From the NCBI GenBank assembly GCA_963676095.1, contig OY781040.1, positions 6,634,001 through 6,698,000 on the forward strand: 64,000 bases of DNA, in the 5' to 3' direction. This document shows positions 44,136-51,268 of the stretch, one piece after another; positions within the stretch are counted from its first letter, which is position 1; the number at the start of each line of letters is the position of its first letter. Position numbers and translations under genes: made by a program. The notes below the pieces were generated by a model. It was not told the origin of the DNA. It searched no databases and saw only the letters and a program-made list of their open reading frames with translations. This DNA is from G963676095 sp963676095 (GTDB lineage: Bacteria; Bacteroidota; Bacteroidia; Bacteroidales; Prolixibacteraceae).

Positions 44136-45917
44136 ATGAGCAATCGTTTAATCGGACGTCCGCCTAAAGTAGGTATCCGTCCTGTCATTGATGGCCGCGA
44201 ACGTGGAATACGTGAATCACTTGAACGCCAGACCATGAGTATGGCTAAAGCTGCGGCTGAATTAATTGAAGAAAATTTACGTTTTCCTTCAGGTGAAAAA
44301 GTAGAATGTATCATTGCCGATACTACTATCGGTGGTGTTGCTGATGCTGCCCGGTGTGCAGACAAATTTGATAAGGAAGGAGTTGGTGTTTCCCTTACCG
44401 TTACACCATGCTGGTGTTATGGAACTGAAGTAATGGATAGCAACCCTCTTACTCCGAAAGCTGTCTGGGGATTTAATGGAACGGAGCGTCCGGGGGCTGT
44501 TTACCTGGCCGCAGCACTGGCCGGATATGCACAAAAGGGACTGCCCGCATTCGGTATTTATGGCCGCCATGTTCAGGACAAAGATGATACTTCTATTCCG
44601 GACGATGTTAAGGAAAAAATATTGCGTTTCTCAAAGGCGGCTCTTTCTGCGGCACTGATGAAAGGAAAATCCTACCTTTCTATTGGGTATACTTCCATGG
44701 GAATTGCCGGTTCTATGGTTAATTCTGACTTTTTTCAGGAATATCTGGGTATGAGAAACGAGTTTGTCGATATGGTCGAGCTGAAACGCCGAATCGATCA
44801 GGATATCTTTGATCCTGAAGAATATAAAGAGGCCCTTGCATGGGTAAAGAAGAACTGTAAGGAAGGCAAGGACCATAATGAACCAGAAAAACAGTCTGGT
44901 CGTGAACGAAAAGATCAGGAATGGGAAATTGTTGTAAAAATGACCTTGATATGCCGGGACTTAATGATTGGGAATCCAAGGCTGGCTGAGCTTGGGTTTG
45001 GAGAAGAAGCTCGGGGACACAATGCCATTGCCGGAGGGTTCCAGGGACAGCGTCAGTGGACTGATTATTATCCCAATGGAGACTTTACCGAAACAATATT
45101 GAATTCATCGTTCGACTGGAACGGAATTCGTGAGGCATTTGTTTTTGCTACCGAAAATGATAGTCTAAATGGCGTAAGCATGTTGTTTGGACATCTGCTA
45201 ACAAATACTGCTCAAATATTTTCAGATGTCCGTACATTCTGGAGCCCGGAATCTGTAAAACGGGTTACGGGAAAAGAGTTGACAGGGATTGCAAAAGACG
45301 GTATTATCCACCTGATTAATTCAGGATCGACTACCTTAGATGCCACAGCACAACAGAAAGATTGTGAAGGTAAACCTGTCATGAAACCGTTTTGGGAGGT
45401 AACATCCGAGGATGTAGGAGCCTGTCTGGAACAAACAAACTGGTGTCCTGCCAGCCTCGGATATTTCAGGGGAGGTGGTTTTTCTTCTCAGTTTAAGACA
45501 GCAGGGCAAATGCCTGTTACCATGTCCAGGATGAATCTGGTTAAAGGACTGGGACCTGTTCTGCAGATTGCAGAAGGCTGGACGGTGGAACTTCCGGATG
45601 AAATACACAAAACTCTTGATGAACGAACCGATCCGACATGGCCTACGACATGGTTTGTTCCCAGGATCAACGGGGTCGGGCCATTTAAGGATGTGTACAG
45701 CGTTATGGCAAACTGGGGAGCCAATCATGGTGCTATCTCCTATGGGCACATAGGGGCCGATTTGATAACGCTGGCTTCGATACTCAGAATCCCTGTATGC
45801 ATGCACAATGTTGAAGAAAAGGATATTTTCAGGCCCGCTGCATGGAATGCTTTCGGGAGTAATAGAGAAGTTGCCGATTATGGGGCTTGTACTGTATTTG
45901 GTCCACTTTACAAATAA
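44136..45917 (+). CDS. fucI: L-fucose isomerase
   Basis: A 593-aa Mn2+-dependent aldose-ketose isomerase that turns L-fucose into L-fuculose. Predicted catalytic and metal residues Glu340, Asp364 and His531 fall at a constant +3 offset from E. coli FucI Glu337, Asp361 and His528 (591 aa), in blocks F-A-T-E-N-D-S-L-N-G, I-F-S-D-V-R and G-A-N-H-G-A-I-S. It opens the fucose locus with DUF6786, fucP and a GntR regulator. The kinase FucK and aldolase FucA that normally complete the pathway are not nearby. Confidence 0.96.
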   Translation: MSNRLIGRPPKVGIRPVIDGRERGIRESLERQTMSMAKAAAELIEENLRFPSGEKVECIIADTTIGGVADAARCADKFDKEGVGVSLTVTPCWCYGTEVMDSNPLTPKAVWGFNGTERPGAVYLAAALAGYAQKGLPAFGIYGRHVQDKDDTSIPDDVKEKILRFSKAALSAALMKGKSYLSIGYTSMGIAGSMVNSDFFQEYLGMRNEFVDMVELKRRIDQDIFDPEEYKEALAWVKKNCKEGKDHNEPEKQSGRERKDQEWEIVVKMTLICRDLMIGNPRLAELGFGEEARGHNAIAGGFQGQRQWTDYYPNGDFTETILNSSFDWNGIREAFVFATENDSLNGVSMLFGHLLTNTAQIFSDVRTFWSPESVKRVTGKELTGIAKDGIIHLINSGSTTLDATAQQKDCEGKPVMKPFWEVTSEDVGACLEQTNWCPASLGYFRGGGFSSQFKTAGQMPVTMSRMNLVKGLGPVLQIAEGWTVELPDEIHKTLDERTDPTWPTTWFVPRINGVGPFKDVYSVMANWGANHGAISYGHIGADLITLASILRIPVCMHNVEEKDIFRPAAWNAFGSNREVADYGACTVFGPLYK

Positions 45918-45996
45918 TTCATGTCTGAATTGGCAACGAACTTTGTTAAAGTTTTAGTATTTTTCCAACGTACTAGGAAAATCAAGATACAAAGAC

Positions 45997-47136
45997 ATGA
46001 ATTATAGAAAAGGCCAGTATGGATATGACCTGGAGTGGCTCCAAAACCATGTTACGACAATAGAACTGGTGGCCGGTAATTCACGCGTGATTGTGGTTCC
46101 CGAGTTCCAGGGACGGGTCATGACGAGTACCAGTGCTGGCGGAGAAGGGCGTTCATTCGGATGGATCAACCATAAATTGATAGCAGCGTATGAACGTTCT
46201 CCTGCTTTTAACGCTTTTGGTGGAGAGGAGCGTTTCTGGATAGGTCCGGAGGGGGGACAGTTTTCCATTTTTTTTGAAGGAGGAAAACCAATGACAATTA
46301 ATAACTGGAAGGTCCCGGCTGCAATAGATACGGAAAAATGGAATATTGAAGAGGTAATGCCTGAAATGGCAACTTTGTCAAGGAGATTTTCCCTTATAAA
46401 TTATTCCGGTACCGGATTTCAGGTAGAGGCCAAAAGACGGGTCGGCATTATTTTTAAAGAAGAGGTCGAAGAAATACTCAATATTCAACTTGGCAGTACG
46501 ATAAAGCCTGTCGCTTACGAATCGCTGAACCAAATAAAAAATGTGGGAGATTCCGCTTGGAAGAAAGAATCAGGCCTTTTGTCTATATGGATGCTTTCCA
46601 TGTATAATTCTTCCCCGAAGGCAACAATTGTTATTCCATATGATCAGCATAAAAAGGGGACTGTAAATGACAACTATTTTGGCAAAGTCCCGTCGTCGAG
46701 GCTAAAAAATGAAAAAGGAGTCGTTTTTTTTAAGGCCGACGGAAAATATCGGAGTAAAATCGGGTTTCCTGCCGGTCTGGCCCTTCCGGTTATGGGAAGC
46801 TACGATGCATCGCAAGGTGTTTTAACTATCTTGGAAACCTCAATCGATCCCAATGCAGTCTGTTATGTAAATTCCTCATGGATTGAGCATCAGGACGATC
46901 CGTTTTCTGGGGATGTTGTCAATGCCTATAATGATGGTCCATTGGACGATGGGGGCCAGCTTGGACCATTTTATGAACTGGAATCTTCCTCTCCTGCCTT
47001 TAATTTGGAACCTGGAGAAGCCCGTTTTCATATTCAACGTACCTATCATTTTGAAGGGAGGGAAGAAGATCTTGACAAGATTGCGGCAAAAATATTAAAT
47101 GTTTCTCTTAAACAAATTAAAGAAGCTTTCGGATGA
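45997..47136 (+). CDS. DUF6786 family protein, possible sugar epimerase/mutarotase
   Basis: A 379-aa soluble protein of a family I recognise as DUF6786, often found beside Bacteroidota sugar genes. The alternating beta pattern and conserved blocks G-R-V-M-T-S-T, G-P-E-G-G-Q-F-S and a late Y-N-D-G-P (near 310) suggest a galactose-mutarotase-like fold, which is inference. No signal peptide is seen. Its position between fucI and fucP suggests a role on L-fucose or a related deoxy sugar, for example anomer interconversion in place of FucU. Confidence 0.72.
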   Translation: MNYRKGQYGYDLEWLQNHVTTIELVAGNSRVIVVPEFQGRVMTSTSAGGEGRSFGWINHKLIAAYERSPAFNAFGGEERFWIGPEGGQFSIFFEGGKPMTINNWKVPAAIDTEKWNIEEVMPEMATLSRRFSLINYSGTGFQVEAKRRVGIIFKEEVEEILNIQLGSTIKPVAYESLNQIKNVGDSAWKKESGLLSIWMLSMYNSSPKATIVIPYDQHKKGTVNDNYFGKVPSSRLKNEKGVVFFKADGKYRSKIGFPAGLALPVMGSYDASQGVLTILETSIDPNAVCYVNSSWIEHQDDPFSGDVVNAYNDGPLDDGGQLGPFYELESSSPAFNLEPGEARFHIQRTYHFEGREEDLDKIAAKILNVSLKQIKEAFG

Positions 47137-47229
47137 AAAAATGAGTTATCCTAGGTTAACCAAAAAATAAAACTTTCAAATTCTTTAATAAACCTGATAG
47201 AACAATAAACTAAACAAACAACTGAACAC

Positions 47230-48540
47230 ATGAAAAGAAAAGATAGTGTTGTGCCGAGGAATTATATTCTTCCTTTTGCGCTAATAACCAGCTGTTTCGC
47301 GCTTTGGGGATTTGCCAATGATGTAACAAATCCTATGGTTGAAGCTTTTTCCCGCATTTTCGACATGGGAGTTGGCGGAGGTACCTGGGTGCAGGTCGTA
47401 TTTTACGGCGGATACGGAGTTATGGCATTCCCTGCAGCTATTTTTATCAGAAAATTTACCTATAAGGCGGGCATTTTGATGGGACTGGGGCTTTACGCAA
47501 CAGGGGCATTGCTTTTTATCCCTGCGAGTTTTATAGGTTTGTATTATCCGTTTCTGATTGCATATTTTGTGATGACTTGTGGCCTTTCTTTTTTGGAAAC
47601 CAGTGCAAATCCCTATATCCTTTTCATGGGACCAGACAGTACAGCAACAAGGCGTTTGAATTTTGCCCAGGCTTTTAATCCTATGGGATCACTTACCGGT
47701 ATGTTCGTAGCAAAAAACTTGATCCAGGCCCGGCTTGATCCACGGGGGGCAGAAGAAAGGGCTTTATTATTGCCCGAGCAATTTGATCTTGTAAAAATGA
47801 AAGACCTGCATACACTCAGCTTTCCGTATATCGCGATTGGAGGGGTTATTATCTTTGCTTTTTTGGTTATCCTTTTTGCGAAGATGCCGAAAAATGAAGA
47901 ATCCAATCACTCTCTGAATTTTAGTGCAGCTATAAAGCACCTTTCAAAGGTTAAAAGATACAGGGAAGGGGTTATTGCCCAGTTGTTTTATGTTGGAGCC
48001 CAGATTATGTGCTGGACATTTATTGTACAGTATGGCCAACGGATCTTTGAAGAACAATACGGCATGTCTGCCGGAGATGCAGCACAGAAAGCGCAGCTAT
48101 ATAATATCATTGCCATGAGCATATTCTTGGTATCCAGGTTTATATGTACTTTTCTTTTGAAATATATAAGACCAGGAAAACTACTCATGATCCTTTCGCT
48201 TGGGGGGATACTACTGTCCGTGGGTACAATTTTACTGTTGAATATTTTTGGACTGTACTGCCTCGTCGGGATCTCTGCATGCATGTCACTCATGTTCCCT
48301 ACTATATATGGGATTGCTTTAAGAGGAATGGGTGAAGATGCAAAATTTGGGGCAGCAGGGTTGATTATGTCAATTATTGGCGGAACATTTCTTCCAAAAA
48401 TTCAGGCATGGATTATCGATTTTGGAAGAATCTTCTCGTTGCCTGCCGTAAATTTTTCTTTTATCATGCCATTGCTTTGCTTTATAATTATCGGAATATA
48501 CGGGTATCGAACGTATACAGTACATTTGCAGGAATATTAA
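47230..48540 (+). CDS. fucP: L-fucose:H+ symporter
   Basis: A 436-aa major-facilitator protein with 12 predicted helices, of the FucP type. The N-terminal block C-F-A-L-W-G-F-A-N-D-V-T-N-P-M (about residues 18-32) includes the acidic residue equivalent to E. coli FucP Asp46 in helix 1. The T-S-A-N-P-Y-I block of the family is at about 129-135. It imports L-fucose with protons across the inner membrane. It lies downstream of the DUF6786 gene and upstream of the fucR-like gene. Confidence 0.93.
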   Translation: MKRKDSVVPRNYILPFALITSCFALWGFANDVTNPMVEAFSRIFDMGVGGGTWVQVVFYGGYGVMAFPAAIFIRKFTYKAGILMGLGLYATGALLFIPASFIGLYYPFLIAYFVMTCGLSFLETSANPYILFMGPDSTATRRLNFAQAFNPMGSLTGMFVAKNLIQARLDPRGAEERALLLPEQFDLVKMKDLHTLSFPYIAIGGVIIFAFLVILFAKMPKNEESNHSLNFSAAIKHLSKVKRYREGVIAQLFYVGAQIMCWTFIVQYGQRIFEEQYGMSAGDAAQKAQLYNIIAMSIFLVSRFICTFLLKYIRPGKLLMILSLGGILLSVGTILLLNIFGLYCLVGISACMSLMFPTIYGIALRGMGEDAKFGAAGLIMSIIGGTFLPKIQAWIIDFGRIFSLPAVNFSFIMPLLCFIIIGIYGYRTYTVHLQEY

Positions 48541-48563
48541 ATTGGCATGGCATACAAACAAGC

Positions 48564-48653
48564 AAGAGCCTGTCCTGAAAATATCTTGAATTCTATTTGA
48601 TGCTTCTAAATTTGTAGTTAATAAATAGAGTTTTATTTTCCGGACAGCCTCTT
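48564..48653. repeat. Inverted-repeat-bounded element upstream of fucR
   Basis: Left arm 48564-48582 and right arm 48635-48653 are inverted copies matching at 17 of 19 positions (core C-TGTCC-GAAAAT), enclosing 52 bases. A promoter-like TTG-N18-TAAATTTG (48586-48614) lies inside, pointing to fucR. Options are an invertible promoter, a MITE-like insertion (ends resemble those at 29524-29613), or a long hairpin ending fucP transcription. Confidence 0.6.
48586..48614 (+). promoter_or_regulatory. Candidate fucR promoter inside inverted repeats
   Basis: TTG at 48586-48588, 18-base spacer and TAAATTTG at 48607-48614 fit the Bacteroidota -33/-7 consensus. The start codon is 54 bases beyond. Confidence 0.5.
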
Positions 48654-48667
48654 TTAAAATTATAAAT

Positions 48668-49660
48668 ATGGGCTTTCATTTTGAACTTGACAAAGGATCG
48701 ACGCAAACAAAAATACAACAGTTGATTCACTCGGTGAATGAGGCTATTAGTAATGGCATTCTAAAAGAAGGTGATTTTCTCCCTTCAGTGAATCAGCTGA
48801 GCAGGCAAAGTGGAATTTCGCGCGATACTATTTTTAAAGCCTATTCTCTGCTGAAACAAAGGAGCATTTTGTCTTCGACCCCTACCAAAGGCTACTTTGT
48901 CAACTCTGTTTCCTTTAAAGTAATGATGCTGCTCGATGATTTCAGTGCATTCAAGGAACAACTATATAATAGTTTCAGAACAAATCTTCCGGATAATTAT
49001 GCTGTGGATCTCTTGTTTCATCATTATAATACCGATGTATTTGAGCAGCTGATTTTGAATAGTCTGGGACGCTACAGTATGTATATCGTGATGAATATCA
49101 ATCACCAGAAGATTGAGAATGTGGTGAAGAAAATTGACCCTAACAAACTTCTTATTTTAGATATGGGAGAACCGGACAGCCCTGATGTCTCCTTTCTGAC
49201 ACAGGATTTTACCTTGGGTGTCCTTGATTGCTTAAAGGAAGGCTTGTCCCGGATAAAAAGATACACGGACTTTCATCTTGTCTTTCCCGAAACAACTCCC
49301 CATCCTAAAGAATTGATTAACTCGTTTGCCTACTTCTGTTCTTCAAATCACATAAAATATTCAGTGATTAGGAAAACAGGCAGTTTCCAGGTAGAAGCAG
49401 GGCAAGCCTTTCTTGTTGTCAAGGATGACGACTTAGTTTATATTATTAAGCAATGTAAACTAAAAGGCTTTAAACCAGGCAGTGACGTCGGACTTATTTC
49501 CTATAATGATAGCCCGATGAAAGAGATTGTAGGATCAGGGATCACGACAATCTCTGTAGATTTCAATGAGATGGGCAAGAAGGCAGCGCATTTTATCGAA
49601 AGTAAGGTCAAGATTTTTGAGGTGCTTTCTCCAAGGTTAATCAAAAGAAGTTCTCTCTGA
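48668..49660 (+). CDS. GntR-family transcriptional regulator, probable FucR
   Basis: A 330-aa regulator: N-terminal GntR winged helix (about residues 5-75), with I-S-N-G-I-L-K-E-G-D-F-L-P-S-V-N-Q-L and G-I-S-R-D-T-I-F-K-A-Y-S-L-L. A periplasmic-binding-protein-like effector domain follows (about 95-325). This architecture matches FucR of Bacteroides thetaiotaomicron, a fucose-responsive repressor of its fuc operon. Its place directly after fucP supports regulation of fucI-DUF6786-fucP. Its own promoter appears to lie between inverted repeats. Confidence 0.85.
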   Translation: MGFHFELDKGSTQTKIQQLIHSVNEAISNGILKEGDFLPSVNQLSRQSGISRDTIFKAYSLLKQRSILSSTPTKGYFVNSVSFKVMMLLDDFSAFKEQLYNSFRTNLPDNYAVDLLFHHYNTDVFEQLILNSLGRYSMYIVMNINHQKIENVVKKIDPNKLLILDMGEPDSPDVSFLTQDFTLGVLDCLKEGLSRIKRYTDFHLVFPETTPHPKELINSFAYFCSSNHIKYSVIRKTGSFQVEAGQAFLVVKDDDLVYIIKQCKLKGFKPGSDVGLISYNDSPMKEIVGSGITTISVDFNEMGKKAAHFIESKVKIFEVLSPRLIKRSSL

Positions 49661-49713
49661 ATCAGTTCATTTCCATGGTCTTACATAAAAGTTTACGACT
49701 TTAATCAATGTGC

Positions 49714-50781
49714 CTATTTTATATCGCTAAATTCCGACATGATTTTTTTCCGTTTTTGTAATCTTCGCAAGTAATTTTCCGTTTGAATGCGATATTGGCC
49801 TTGAATAGATTTATTGGCCCATTCTATGGCTTCATCGATGTTTCCAAGCATTTCGCTTGCCAGTGCCATATTGTATTCGGCTTTACTTTTTACTGTATTC
49901 TTTGAGGATTTTGTATCGGGAAGCCAGTAATCATAAATGGATTGCCAGTCATTTTTCTTAATCAGGTTACCTATTTTTTCATTGTCATTTTCATCAAAAG
50001 CAAAAAATCCCCGGCTTTCCCTTATCCATCTCGGTGAAAGTTTATCTGAGATATCTATTGCCGTTTGTATTCCTGTTTGCAGCAGACAACTCTTTATTGG
50101 CGGAAGTTTGCTAAACAGAGCCCTGGTCGTTAGGTCATCATCAGCCCAATTGATCGTATCTGAAATAACAAACTGACTAATGATTGTTTCGGTTGAAGGA
50201 TCGTATATCTTCACGACAGCATCATATTTTGAATCGATAGAGGCTGATACATATCTTCTTGTCTCTGGTGTTGCAGCATGAATTACATATTTGGTCATCA
50301 ATTTGTTATAGTAACGTTCGATCACCAGCAAGGCATCCGTATTGAATTCATTGCAGATATATTTTACTTCGTTCCAGTCCAGATTATCCGGGACCTTGTA
50401 GAACTTAAGCTCCCGCGCAAAATTCCGGTCCTGGGGAATTACTATATCATACCTGCCAGAATCATACAGCAAGTGCCCCAGTGTCCTCAAGGTAGTATCA
50501 GAAGCTGCACTGTCAAGGACCACAACATTGGCATTAAAATTCCTTGAATAAAAATATTTTTGCAGACTATCTTCATTAAAATTTTTGAATTCGTTGTTGA
50601 TACTACGGTTCATCAACGTCAGACTATTAATATTCGCAGGCAGGATATCCGGAGAAGGCTGTGCTGTTTCGATCACGATTGTTTTATAAGTTTCCACACA
50701 TGATGAAACCAAGATCATCAGAGTCATCAGCCTGAATACCAGTTTGAAATTAATTTTATTGATCATAGTTTTATCTATCAA
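49714..50781 (-). CDS. DUF6340 family lipoprotein
   Basis: A 355-aa exported lipoprotein with an N-terminal hydrophobic segment and lipobox I-L-V-S-S-C (Cys near residue 28). The body fits DUF6340, with L-T-L-M-N-R-S near residue 53 and A-L-L-V-I-E-R-Y near 152. The C-terminus (about 290-345) has a TPR-like helical repeat (Y-N-M-A-L-A-S-E-M-L-G-N-I-D-E-A-I-E-W-A). Function unknown; envelope location is inferred from the lipobox. Met6 is an alternative start. Confidence 0.78.
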   Translation of the reverse strand: MIDKTMINKINFKLVFRLMTLMILVSSCVETYKTIVIETAQPSPDILPANINSLTLMNRSINNEFKNFNEDSLQKYFYSRNFNANVVVLDSAASDTTLRTLGHLLYDSGRYDIVIPQDRNFARELKFYKVPDNLDWNEVKYICNEFNTDALLVIERYYNKLMTKYVIHAATPETRRYVSASIDSKYDAVVKIYDPSTETIISQFVISDTINWADDDLTTRALFSKLPPIKSCLLQTGIQTAIDISDKLSPRWIRESRGFFAFDENDNEKIGNLIKKNDWQSIYDYWLPDTKSSKNTVKSKAEYNMALASEMLGNIDEAIEWANKSIQGQYRIQTENYLRRLQKRKKIMSEFSDIK

Positions 50782-51268
50782 GGCCTTAAATTTTTGACAA
50801 AAATTATTCCAAAATTCTGACCAAAATTATTATAAAAAAAGCAATTTTACACAAAGATACCGTTAATCTATAAATTATTTGGGATGCACATAATATCCTA
50901 CTAATTCATAGTATATTATACATTGAAAAGAGAAGGAAATATATTGGGACAGCTATTTTTAACACTACCTGAATTTTTGTTTTAGATGTACTGTGTTTTA
51001 TTTTTTATTTTTAATGAGTTAAATAAAAATAATAGGGCTAAAAGCATACCAATATTTGGATAACAAAAAACAAAAAAGACACCTGATAAATGTAAAATTT
51101 TTTTCGGTAACAACAGATAAATCCTTTTTGTCAGGCCTGGTTTGGGATTTATCCATAAACAGTTTTTTAATATCGATTTATTCGTTTATATCTGTGAATA
51201 AAAAACAGGAAGCATAAAAACTAAGCTTCTTTTTTTTATATTCAACTTCAGTTTAACAGGATTATCTT
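50782..51268. other. Divergent A+T-rich gap before the gluzincin-like gene
   Basis: About 490 bases with no gene. A weak GAAGC...GCTTC hairpin (51209-51229) followed by eight T lies 30 bases before the downstream gene and could attenuate it. The rest is A+T-rich promoter-type DNA for two divergent exported-protein genes. Confidence 0.4.
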
